DNA of 29,448 bases, from the NCBI GenBank assembly GCA_038230975.1, contig JBBRMF010000032.1, positions 1-29,448 of the forward strand. Reading direction: 5' to 3'. This document shows, piece after piece, positions 1 through 7,330 of this stretch. Position 1 is the first letter of the stretch; each line of letters starts with the position of its first letter. The notes under the pieces were generated by a model. That model was given only the letters and a program-made list of their open reading frames with translations, was not told where the DNA came from and searched no databases. Both the position numbers and the translations under genes were made by a program. The DNA is from JANXVV01 sp038230975 (lineage in GTDB: Bacteria > Planctomycetota > Phycisphaerae > Tepidisphaerales > Tepidisphaeraceae).

Positions 1-945
1 GATGCGGGGCATTTCCGACATCGCCTCTTTTAAACCGCCGGCGAATCCCAAGCCGTGGAATAAACCGAAACCAAACGCAATCCCCAGCCGCATCCATCCC
101 CGGCTCTGCGTCGGCCAGAAAATATTCTGCACCGCCACGAAAACAATGCTGGCCGCGATCATCGGTTCAACCACACGCTCGCTGAGTGAAACCAGATTCA
201 ATACCGAAAGAATCAACGTCAGCGTATGGGCCACCGTAAACGCGGTCACGACTTTGATCAGATCGCTCAACCGCGTCGTCGCCAACACCAGCGCACTGGC
301 GAACAGCAGATGATCGTATCCCGTGAGGATGTGCTTCATCCCGTGCATCAGATAAGCCCGCACGGTCCCGCCGATTTTCAACTCAGTGTGAGCGGACTCG
401 GTGCCCACGCCGGGTAAGTCAGCCGACCACACACAATCAAACTCCGCCGAATTTTCGCGCGTGAGCAACGCCGTGGAAAACGTCGCATCATCACTCTGCC
501 GAATGCGCGCAATGCAAGAGGCTGTCCACAGATCAAACTCGCGGAGAAAATTCTGATCGATCCGAACCCTGGCTGGCGGCTTGCTCAGTGGATACTCAAA
601 CCGATACGGAATCAAAATACTGCTCGCCGGGATCGTCGTCGGAAATGTGGCCGAAGCAACCGCATGGCCTTGAATGACATGACCTTCCACCCGAATTTGC
701 AAATGACTCAGAACATAGTCCCCATGTTCCCGAGCCAGTTGCAACCACCGCTCGCGCCCAGGCGTCGCCCGGCCCTCGGCCCCGGCAATCAGAATCTGCT
801 CCATCGAGATACGCGCGTCGATGACGATCTTGTCCCGCCCGATCACCACATCCAACGCGTTCTCCACCATCGGATGCGCCTGCGCGCAAAGCGGCCATAG
901 CAGCGCGATCGCGATCAAAAAATTTCGGCAAAATGAATGAGCCAT
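1..945 (-). CDS. HupE/UreJ-family membrane protein, 3' end cut off by window edge
   Basis: An open frame runs from an ATG at 945 to base 1 without a stop (315 codons visible). Residues 1-23 form a signal peptide ending in A-Q-A, so the mature protein would begin with His24. Residues about 24-195 are an extracytoplasmic domain without long hydrophobic stretches. After that come the conserved HupE/UreJ_2 motifs: an HGMKHILTGYDHLLF stretch (His201, His205, Asp211, His212), a T-V-A-H-T-L-T-L helix (His240), an A-S-I-V-F-V-A-V-Q-N helix and a G-F-G-L-F-H-G-L-G-F-A helix (His297). Members with known roles are linked to nickel or cobalt handling in hydrogenase and urease systems, but the two-domain version in planctomycetes is mostly uncharacterised and no hydrogenase or urease gene is visible. 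It lies downstream of lpxB on the same strand, 160 bases away across a REP-like pair. No clear ribosome binding site is visible. Family call is firm; substrate is unknown. Confidence 0.85.
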   Translation of the reverse strand, partial: MAHSFCRNFLIAIALLWPLCAQAHPMVENALDVVIGRDKIVIDARISMEQILIAGAEGRATPGRERWLQLAREHGDYVLSHLQIRVEGHVIQGHAVASATFPTTIPASSILIPYRFEYPLSKPPARVRIDQNFLREFDLWTASCIARIRQSDDATFSTALLTRENSAEFDCVWSADLPGVGTESAHTELKIGGTVRAYLMHGMKHILTGYDHLLFASALVLATTRLSDLIKVVTAFTVAHTLTLILSVLNLVSLSERVVEPMIAASIVFVAVQNIFWPTQSRGWMRLGIAFGFGLFHGLGFAGGLKEAMSEMPRI

Positions 946-978
946 AAAAAGACGTTCCGCAGAGAGTCTGAGAATCAA

Positions 979-1092
979 TTCGTGGCACGGGCTTCCAGCC
1001 CGTGTTGAGAGTTTTGAACTCGAATCGATGCTGAAAACCAGAGTTTCTTCCGTCCCGATCCACTAACACGGGCTGGAAGCCCGTGCCACGAA
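979..1092. repeat. Pair of inverted REP-like palindromes (BIME-like)
   Basis: Bases 979-1006 and 1065-1092 are perfect 28-base inverted copies. Each arm is itself a hairpin, CACGGGCT-(3-base loop)-AGCCCGTG. The arms enclose 58 bases. The pair fills most of the gap between the lpxB stop and the start of the HupE-like gene and could act as a transcript barrier or stabiliser. Read as protein, the arm gives T-G-W-K-P-V-P-R, which is an artefact of the repeat and not a gene. Confidence 0.85.
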
Positions 1093-1105
1093 TGTATCGC
1101 CATGC

Positions 1106-2323
1106 CTATTTCGCTTCCTTCGCCCCACCCATCATTTCCAAGGCAATCTCCGCCACCCGCCGCGAAGCCCCACGCCGATCCAGACTCGCCACCAACTTCA
1201 ACAAATCTTTCTGCTGCTCGCGCCGCTTCTCCGGGTTCCGCAAAAGCTCAATCGCCAAATCCGCCACCGGCCCATTCGGCCCGTTCCAAGGAATGATCTC
1301 CGGCACGATCCGATGTTTCGGAATCCCGCTCTCCGGTGAAGACCGCTCCGCCAGAATATTCACCAGCGCAATCGATGGCGTCTTGATCAACCACCGCGCC
1401 ACCAGATGCCACACCCACTTGCTCGCGCGAAACACCACAATCATCGGCACCCCGTAAGCCGCCACATGCAGCGTCGTCGTCCCGCTCTTGGCGATGCAAA
1501 AATCCCAACCCGGCGCCATCGCATCAATCGCCCCTTGCTCAATCCGCAGGTCCGTCCGCCCACTCGCCATCTCACACACCAACGCATGCGTCGGCGGGGT
1601 GGTCGACACCTCAAACCGCGCCCCCGGAATCGCCGCGCGAATCCGATCCGCCACCTCCAACATAGGCGGCCAATTCCCCCGAATCTCCGCCTTCCGCGAC
1701 CCCGGCATCAACCCAATCACCGGTAAGGTGCCGTGGGCGTCCGGCCCGTGTTCTTCTTCCCCCATAACCCTCCCATCCCCAAACCCCACCCGCGCCTCCC
1801 GCGCCATCTTCCGATCCGCCGGCAACTGATCAAACAACGGATGCCCCACAAACGTCGCCGCCACCCCGCGCTGTCGATAATACGATTCCTCGAACGGCAA
1901 AATACACGCCACCCGATCCACAAACCGCCGTACCTGTTTAATCCTTCCCTCTCGCGACGCCCACAACTGCGGCGAAATATAATACAAAACGGGGACACCA
2001 CACGATTTGGCCATCGCCGCAAAATGCAGGTTAATCCCCGAAGAATCAATGCAAACATGCAGATCCGGCTTCTGCTTCTGATAATACTTTTTCGTCCACC
2101 GCAGCAACTTCCACATTTCCACCGCCCGCAGCACTGCCCGCAGAAACATCGTCGCCCGATTCACCGTCTCATGATGAACCACCACTCCCGCAGCCTTCAT
2201 CGTCGACCCCCCAATCCCCTCCACGATGATCCCCGGCTCCATCGCAAACAGAGCGCGAGCCAGCGCCGCGGCATGCTGATCGCCACTCACTTCCGCGACG
2301 GTAATAAAAACGCGTTTCGCCAC
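1106..2323 (-). CDS. lpxB: Lipid-A-disaccharide synthase (GT19)
   Basis: LpxB joins UDP-2,3-diacylglucosamine and lipid X to make the lipid A disaccharide at the inner face of the cytoplasmic membrane. Family motifs in order: R-V-F-I-T-V-A-E-V-S-G-D-x-H at the N-terminus, Y-Y-I-S-P-Q-L-W-A-S-R, I-L-P-F-E-E, V-G-H-P-L, G-L-M-P-G-S-R-K-A-E-I, A-K-S-G-T-T-T-L-H-V-A, the L-V-N-I-L-A segment and V-P-E. The frame is open back to 2530, but the upstream part is a dispersed repeat (R1 copy A). I therefore place the start at GTG 2323, where the V-A-K-R-V-F reading matches normal LpxB N-termini. This gives 405 residues, slightly longer than the usual 380-390. The excess sits before G-L-M-P-G-S-R in a Glu/Gly/His-rich loop that coincides with a REP-like sequence. 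No good Shine-Dalgarno site is seen. Function is firm; the start is uncertain. Confidence 0.92.
   Translation of the reverse strand: MAKRVFITVAEVSGDQHAAALARALFAMEPGIIVEGIGGSTMKAAGVVVHHETVNRATMFLRAVLRAVEMWKLLRWTKKYYQKQKPDLHVCIDSSGINLHFAAMAKSCGVPVLYYISPQLWASREGRIKQVRRFVDRVACILPFEESYYRQRGVAATFVGHPLFDQLPADRKMAREARVGFGDGRVMGEEEHGPDAHGTLPVIGLMPGSRKAEIRGNWPPMLEVADRIRAAIPGARFEVSTTPPTHALVCEMASGRTDLRIEQGAIDAMAPGWDFCIAKSGTTTLHVAAYGVPMIVVFRASKWVWHLVARWLIKTPSIALVNILAERSSPESGIPKHRIVPEIIPWNGPNGPVADLAIELLRNPEKRREQQKDLLKLVASLDRRGASRRVAEIALEMMGGAKEAK
1727..1753. repeat. REP-like element inside the lpxB reading frame
   Basis: Read on the minus strand, this stretch matches the 1065-1092 REP arm at about 20 of 26 positions, by my own alignment. 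It supplies the lpxB codons for E-H-G-P-D-A-H-G-T-L. It falls in the inter-domain loop just before the conserved G-L-M-P-G-S-R motif, where LpxB proteins usually have only a short linker. Insertion of the repeat in frame is an inference. Confidence 0.55.
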
Positions 2324-2346
2324 GCCCGGAGCATAGGCGAATTGGC

Positions 2347-2523
2347 GATGTACCACCACATCCTTCCCAAACAACGTCGCATCCCCAAAAAGAGCCCCGA
2401 GCGCAGCGAGCGGTAAAACCTCCCCACCCAATAAAATCCCCTCATCCGCCCCCGCGAACCCGGCATATTCCCAACGCATCCATTCGCGTCCACCACTGTT
2501 TCCGAGATCTGAATGGTGCCGCG
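2347..2523. repeat. Dispersed repeat R1, copy A
   Basis: This is the copy of family R1 immediately upstream of the lpxB start. Its core, on the plus strand, is AGAGCCCCGAGCGCAGCGAG followed by CGGTAAAACC and a C-rich tract, then a CATATTCCC block. It resembles 14949-15126 (copy C) over most of its length, including the outer GATGTACC and CAACGTCGCA blocks, and shares the core with 16622-16741 (copy D) and the CATATTCCC part with 14070-14160 (copy B). On the minus strand all copies can be read as a G-R-F-Y-R-S-L-R-S-G-L-F type peptide or its relic. Confidence 0.75.
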
Positions 2524-2530
2524 CCGGCAC

Positions 2531-2656
2531 TCAAGTAAGGTCGCGGCACTGCCAGTCGGCAAGTGTTGCCGCAAACACGCGCATCAGGGTCTTCTTCTGG
2601 TCATTGCCCAGTTTGCCTGCTTCCAGCGACTGGATCGCCTCGGCGCGCGAACGCAT
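2531..2656 (-). CDS. Possible 41-residue small protein, unknown
   Basis: An ATG at 2656 opens 41 codons ending in TGA at 2531-2533. An in-frame TAA lies just upstream of the ATG, so this is the first possible start. The predicted peptide is charged and helical-looking (M-R-S-R-A-E-A-I-Q-S-L-E-A-G-K-L-G near the start, A-D-W-Q-C-R-D-L-T at the end) and its codons have G or C in most third positions, unlike the surrounding gap. There is no clear ribosome binding site. Its last part overlaps a small palindrome (2551-2571, TGCC-AGTC-GGCA plus CGGCAA-GTG-TTGCCG), so it could instead be another intergenic repeat. I do not recognise a family. Confidence 0.3.
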   Translation of the reverse strand: MRSRAEAIQSLEAGKLGNDQKKTLMRVFAATLADWQCRDLT

Positions 2657-2894
2657 TGTTTACTATCCGTTGCGACACTGGACCAGAAGTGTTTCCCACT
2701 CCAACCAATGTTCCAAACTGCCAACTTCAAGCAATAAGTGCAATGAATCGTGAAGATTTGACACAGCGAAGAGCGGTCATTTCTCATTTCTGCATGGTCC
2801 GTTGCGATGCCGAATTGCCGGACGTGGAATTGTCGTATTTTGAATGGATTTGAATTTCAGATTCATTCGAAGATGTCGAAAAGGAATTAGACCG

Positions 2895-2918
2895 CCGCAA
2901 CATTGAATGTAGTTGCGG
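2895..2918 (+). promoter_or_regulatory. Leader hairpin before the GGDEF-EAL gene
   Basis: CCGCAAC at 2895-2901 pairs perfectly with GTTGCGG at 2912-2918 around a 10-base loop. It ends where the tandem repeat starts, about 57 bases before the start codon. No T-tract follows, so it is not a normal terminator. A regulatory role is a guess. Confidence 0.35.
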
Positions 2919-2950
2919 ACGAACGGACGGACGAACGGACGAACGAACGA
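2917..2950 (+). repeat. Imperfect 4-base tandem repeat (GGAC/GAAC)
   Basis: Eight tetranucleotide units in the order GGAC, GAAC, GGAC, GGAC, GAAC, GGAC, GAAC, GAAC lie 26-59 bases upstream of the start codon at 2976. The frame of the downstream gene is open through the repeat from a TTG at 2913, which would add an R-T-N-G-R-T-N-G type tail. Confidence 0.8.
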
Positions 2951-2975
2951 GCCGTTTCTAACTGCAGGATTGCAA

Positions 2976-4832
2976 ATGCTCTCTTCGCCGATACCAGACA
3001 ATGAAACGATGCGTCTTGAGCATCTGCATCAACTCAATATTCTTGACACTCCTCCGGAGCGAGAATTTGACGACATCACAGCGCTGGCCGCGCATATCTG
3101 CGGCACCCCGATCGCCTTGATCAGTCTCGTGGACTCCGACCGACAATGGTTCAAATCCAAGTTTGGTTTTGAGGCCAATCACGGGGACCGTTGCTCGGCG
3201 TTCTGTGCCCACACGATTACCAGACCGAATCTGATGGTGGTTGAAGACGCGTCGAAGGACGAGCGCTTTCACGATAATCCACTGGTGACCGGCTCCCCCC
3301 ATATTCGCTTCTACGCCGGCGCACCACTGATCACGCACAAGGGGTATGCACTGGGCACACTCTGTGTGATCGATACAGTCCCCCGGAAACTCACGACGGA
3401 GCAGGAGAATGCTCTGAGGGTTCTGGCACGGCACGTCGTCAGCATGTTGCGCATCGGTCATGATTCGATGCGGGATGCTCTGACCGGCCTGCCGAATCGT
3501 AAGTTGTTCCTCGACCGGGTAACGCGCAGAATTGAACGCTCACGCCGCGACCCTAACCACGCATTTGCCGTCCTGTTCATCGACATTGATCGCTTCAAAC
3601 TGATCAATGACAGCCTCGGTCATTCCGTCGGGGACCAATTCCTGATGAGTATCGCCGAACGACTCTCCGACAGTTTGCGAGGTGCCGACTCCCTGGCGTC
3701 GTCGCCTGACGCTGATCCACTGGCGCGGCTCGGCGGTGATGAGTTCACGATCTTGCTGGACGACGTTCGAAGTGACGAGGACGCTTTTCGTGTAGCACGG
3801 CGGCTTGTCGCACTATTAAGAAAGCCCGTCAAAGCCGAAGGGCATGAACTTCAACTCGGCGGTAGCATCGGGGTCGCAGTGGCCAGCGCCACTCATCGAT
3901 ACACGCAAGCCAATGACCTGCTTCGCGATGCCGACACTGCCATGTATATCGCCAAAGCCCAGGGCAAAAACTGCTGTGCATTGTTCGATGAAAAGATGCA
4001 CCAGTTGGCCATGGCACGACTCGCCCTCGAATCTGATTTGAGAGTTGCGGTGGATCGCGGTGACTTCGCCCTTTTCTACCAGCCGATCTTTTCGCTCGCG
4101 GATTCGCGGGTTGACGAATTCGAAGCCCTGTTGCGGTGGAATCGAAACGGAACCTTTGTTGAACCCGCCGCGTTTCTTCAGGCGGCGGAAGATACTGATT
4201 TGATTCTTCCCATCGGGCGATGGGTGATCCAGGAAGCCGTCCGCCAGCTTGCTGAATGGCGACAAGGCCAATTGCTGGCGCAGGATCTCTCAGTGTCGGT
4301 GAACCTATCCTCCAGGCAGATCAGTGACCCGATGCTCCTGCAATGCGTGGTAGATGCCACCCGCAAGCACCGCCTGAGCCCGAGCAGTCTTACCCTCGAA
4401 ATCACCGAAGCCGCGATCATGCAGAATCCCGAAGCGAGCGCGCGGATCCTTCAGGAACTTCATCAAATCGGGGTTCGTTTGGCAATCGACAACTTCGGAC
4501 GCGGGGCTTCATCCCTTTCATGCCTGCACCGATTCCCGATTCAAATCATGAAACTTGACTCGTCTTTCGCGAAAGATCTCACTCTGGTTTCTGATGCCGC
4601 CGCGGTGATTTATTCGGCCGTCACACTGGCACACAACCTCGGCATGCGGGTCGTCTTCGAAGGAGTGGAATCGAAGGAGCAACTGATTCTCCTTCATACC
4701 GCGAATTGTGATTTTGCGCAAGGTTACGCTCTTTCCCGTCCATTGCCCGCGCACGAAGTGGCACGCTTTATTTCCGAGCAGGACAAATTGAACACAGCGC
4801 ATCAACCGCTCGCAGCCATAGGAGGGAATTAG
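2976..4832 (+). CDS. GAF-GGDEF-EAL cyclic di-GMP enzyme
   Basis: A 618-residue cytosolic protein with three domains. GAF, about 20-165, is of the type starting R-L-x-x-L-x-x-L-N-I-L-D-T-P-P-E. GGDEF, about 170-335, has D-A-L-T-G-L-P-N-R and an intact GGDEF motif at 253-257. EAL, about 350-610, has E-A-L-L-R-W at 383. GGDEF domains make c-di-GMP and EAL domains degrade it. The cyclase looks active. The inhibitory RxxD site five residues before GGDEF is absent (P-D-A-D there). In the phosphodiesterase the usual D-D-F-G-T-G loop is D-N-F-G-R-G (Asp505, Asn506), which may weaken hydrolysis; the E-G-V-E segment is kept. I chose ATG 2976 because AGGA lies 6 bases upstream and it matches normal N-termini; the longer TTG 2913 start would translate the tandem repeat. 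The gene is followed after one base by cheA and is probably the first gene of the operon. Confidence 0.9.
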   Translation: MLSSPIPDNETMRLEHLHQLNILDTPPEREFDDITALAAHICGTPIALISLVDSDRQWFKSKFGFEANHGDRCSAFCAHTITRPNLMVVEDASKDERFHDNPLVTGSPHIRFYAGAPLITHKGYALGTLCVIDTVPRKLTTEQENALRVLARHVVSMLRIGHDSMRDALTGLPNRKLFLDRVTRRIERSRRDPNHAFAVLFIDIDRFKLINDSLGHSVGDQFLMSIAERLSDSLRGADSLASSPDADPLARLGGDEFTILLDDVRSDEDAFRVARRLVALLRKPVKAEGHELQLGGSIGVAVASATHRYTQANDLLRDADTAMYIAKAQGKNCCALFDEKMHQLAMARLALESDLRVAVDRGDFALFYQPIFSLADSRVDEFEALLRWNRNGTFVEPAAFLQAAEDTDLILPIGRWVIQEAVRQLAEWRQGQLLAQDLSVSVNLSSRQISDPMLLQCVVDATRKHRLSPSSLTLEITEAAIMQNPEASARILQELHQIGVRLAIDNFGRGASSLSCLHRFPIQIMKLDSSFAKDLTLVSDAAAVIYSAVTLAHNLGMRVVFEGVESKEQLILLHTANCDFAQGYALSRPLPAHEVARFISEQDKLNTAHQPLAAIGGN

Positions 4833-4833
4833 T

Positions 4834-7317
4834 ATGCCCGGACTCAATGAAATCGATGAGCTCATGCGGGATTTTCTCGTGGAGAGCTATGAAAACCTCG
4901 ACCGCCTTGATCGCGACTTTGTCGCCTTGGAAACAAACCCGTCCGAATTCGAAAAACTGGCGAGCATTTTCCGAACGATCCACACGATCAAGGGAACCTG
5001 CGGATGCCTGGGACTTGGCAAGTTGGAAGCCGTCGCTCACGTCGGTGAGAACCTTCTCAGTCGTCTGCGCGAAGGTCAGATGTTGATGGACACCGAAATC
5101 ACCACGGCGCTGCTGCGACTGGTGGATGCCGTACGAGAAATCCTCCGGCATATCGAAACGACCGGCAACGAAGGGAATGGGGACTATTCTGCCGTGTGTC
5201 GTGAACTGGTTCGGCTGAACGATCGCCCGACTGCCGGCAGCACCAAGCTCACGGCAACCGATGATTCAAGCAGTCTCACAACGACACTCGACGCCAAGCA
5301 AGACGATACCTCTGCTTCGTTGGAAGAGATGGTACTTTCAGCCACCAACGCCGAGATTGAAACGAATGAGGCCAACACCCTCATCACCCCTGAATTCAAG
5401 GAGGCCTCCGTGCTCGTCTCCCAAAAGTCAACAGATGACCATCCTATTGAGTCTACTTCCGCCGCGCCTCTGAGTAGCGCGCCCGTTCACACCAACACCA
5501 CACGGGCCGTTCCACAGGAACCTACGGATGAAACAGCAGGCGACGGACATCCCGCTGCCGAGGCAGTGCATGCCGGCGGCACGGGCGCTGCCGCGCAGCC
5601 GAAGGACAAAGCAGATGAATCGCTCCTGTCGAACGCGATCCGGGTCGACGTCAAGCTGCTTGATAAACTAATGAACCTGGTCGGTGAACTCGTGCTGGCC
5701 CGGAATCAGGTATTGCAGCATTCCAGCGCGCAAAAGAATGAGCCATCCCTGCTCCGCACGGCCCAGCGGTTAAACCTGATTACGACGGAATTGCAGGAAG
5801 GCGTCATGAAGACGCGCATGCAGCCGATCGGAAATCTGTGGAATAAGTTTCCCCGCATCGTGCGTGACGTGGCGACATCGTGCCATAAAAAAGTCCGCAT
5901 CGAGATGGAAGGCCGCGAGACAGAGTTGGATAAGACAATCATCGAAGCCATCAAAGACCCACTTACGCACGTGATCCGCAACAGTGTGGACCACGGCGTG
6001 GAAAGCCCCGCACAGCGACTTGCGGCCGGGAAGCCGGAAGAAGGCCGTCTGTTCATGCGAGCCTACCACGAAGGCGGGCAGGTCATTATCGAGATTTCCG
6101 ATGATGGCAAGGGGATCGATTCAGAGGTGATCAAGCGCAAGGCCGCCGAACGAGGACTCATCTCCGCGGAACAAGCCGCCAAAATGAGCGAACGCGAGGC
6201 CGTCAACTTGATCTTCCTGCCAGGATTCTCGACCACGGAGCAGATCACCAATGTCAGTGGACGCGGCGTCGGAATGGATGTCGTAAAAACCAACGTCGAA
6301 CGCATCGGGGGTACGGTCGACGTCAAAACCCGGATCGGCGAAGGAACCACACTCCGCATTAAGATCCCTCTCACACTCGCGATCATACCCGCGCTCATCA
6401 TCACCAGTGGAGGCGAGCAGTTCGCCATCCCGCAGGTCAGCCTGCTGGAACTGGTACGTCTTGATGAGGGTTCTTCCGGGATAGAAAAAATCAATGGCAC
6501 ACCGCTTTATCGATTGCGGGGCAATCTACTTCCACTCGTCTACCTCAATCAAGAGATGAAGCTGAAACTGGACGGTCCTAATGGCCGCACCGCCGGGAAG
6601 TCGGCAAATATCGTCGTACTCCGGGGCGGTGAACGACAATTTGGTCTGGTCGTCGATCAGATCAATGACACCGAGGAGATCGTCGTCAAACCGCTCGGAA
6701 AACAGTTGAAAGGCGTCAGTGTATTTGCCGGGGCGACCATCATGGGGGACGGCCGTGTGGCTTTGATCCTCGATGTGATGGGACTTGCACAAAGAGCCAA
6801 TGTGGTCTCGCAGTCCTCCGATGAAGCCAACCGCGACGCTGCGGCAAAGGCCAGTGCAGTTTCTACGGATCGGCAGATGTTGTTGCTCTGTAAGCTGCAA
6901 GGAGGCCAGCGAATGGTCATCCCACTGTCCCTGGTTGCCCGGCTCGAAGAATTCCCTCGCAGCGGACTGGAATCCGCCGGAGGACAGTCCGTGGTTCAGT
7001 ATCGCGGGCAGATCATGCCGCTCATTGATGTCGCAGAAGTGCTTGCCGACAAGCGTTCCAGGGCACGCATGCGATTGGCCGCCAAAGACCAACCGGATAT
7101 CGAGATGATTCAGGTCGTCGTCTACTCGCATGAAGGCCGCAATATCGGTCTGCAAGTGGAACAGGTCCTGGACATCGTTGAGGAACGGGTTCAGTTGCAG
7201 AGCACCGGTGTACGTCTCGGTGTTCTGGGAACAACCATCATTAAAGACAAAGTCACCGAGTTGCTGGACGTCAAAGCGGTCGTGCAGAACGCCGCCCTTC
7301 TATTGGCCGCAGCCTGA
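4834..7317 (+). CDS. cheA: Chemotaxis histidine kinase CheA with two CheW-like domains
   Basis: CheA autophosphorylates in response to receptors and passes phosphate to CheY and CheB. The 827-residue protein shows an Hpt (P1) domain with His50 in I-H-T-I-K-G-T, a Ser/Thr/Ala-rich linker of about 150 residues with no clear P2, a P3 dimerisation domain from about 269 (L-M-N-L-V-G-E-L-V), and a P4 kinase domain with N box H-V-I-R-N-S-V-D-H-G at about 380, G1 D-D-G-K-G-I-D, F box F-L-P-G-F-S-T and G2 S-G-R-G-V-G-M-D-V-V. Two tandem CheW-like regulatory domains follow, about 520-655 and 680-820, where many CheAs have one; this explains part of the length over the 654 residues of E. coli CheA. It lacks a receiver domain. 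A strong GGAGGG at 4821-4826 sits 7 bases before the ATG, which follows the upstream stop by one base, so the two genes are very likely co-translated. Confidence 0.97.
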   Translation: MPGLNEIDELMRDFLVESYENLDRLDRDFVALETNPSEFEKLASIFRTIHTIKGTCGCLGLGKLEAVAHVGENLLSRLREGQMLMDTEITTALLRLVDAVREILRHIETTGNEGNGDYSAVCRELVRLNDRPTAGSTKLTATDDSSSLTTTLDAKQDDTSASLEEMVLSATNAEIETNEANTLITPEFKEASVLVSQKSTDDHPIESTSAAPLSSAPVHTNTTRAVPQEPTDETAGDGHPAAEAVHAGGTGAAAQPKDKADESLLSNAIRVDVKLLDKLMNLVGELVLARNQVLQHSSAQKNEPSLLRTAQRLNLITTELQEGVMKTRMQPIGNLWNKFPRIVRDVATSCHKKVRIEMEGRETELDKTIIEAIKDPLTHVIRNSVDHGVESPAQRLAAGKPEEGRLFMRAYHEGGQVIIEISDDGKGIDSEVIKRKAAERGLISAEQAAKMSEREAVNLIFLPGFSTTEQITNVSGRGVGMDVVKTNVERIGGTVDVKTRIGEGTTLRIKIPLTLAIIPALIITSGGEQFAIPQVSLLELVRLDEGSSGIEKINGTPLYRLRGNLLPLVYLNQEMKLKLDGPNGRTAGKSANIVVLRGGERQFGLVVDQINDTEEIVVKPLGKQLKGVSVFAGATIMGDGRVALILDVMGLAQRANVVSQSSDEANRDAAAKASAVSTDRQMLLLCKLQGGQRMVIPLSLVARLEEFPRSGLESAGGQSVVQYRGQIMPLIDVAEVLADKRSRARMRLAAKDQPDIEMIQVVVYSHEGRNIGLQVEQVLDIVEERVQLQSTGVRLGVLGTTIIKDKVTELLDVKAVVQNAALLLAAA

Positions 7318-7330
7318 AAGTACCACAGCC

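Larger units (their letters stand above)
2657..2975. other. Gap upstream of the chemosensory operon
   Basis: This 319-base stretch separates the minus-strand genes from the plus-strand che operon. It contains no recognisable gene and no convincing -35/-10 pair. Its only clear structures are the hairpin at 2895-2918 and the 4-base tandem repeat at 2917-2950, both described separately. The promoter of the operon is expected here but I could not assign it. Confidence 0.5.

Noticed and set aside
596..1069. A long minus-strand frame crossing the start of the HupE-like gene
   Set aside because: It begins inside the REP pair and its protein has no domain features, while the overlapping frame from 945 shows all HupE/UreJ motifs.
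1733..2416. A long plus-strand frame antisense to lpxB
   Set aside because: It is Arg/His/Pro-rich and lacks any motif. It exists because the lpxB strand is GC-biased.
2830..2858. Possible -35/-10 promoter (TTGTCG then AATTTC) for the che operon
   Set aside because: The -10 match is poor and many equally weak pairs exist in this gap.
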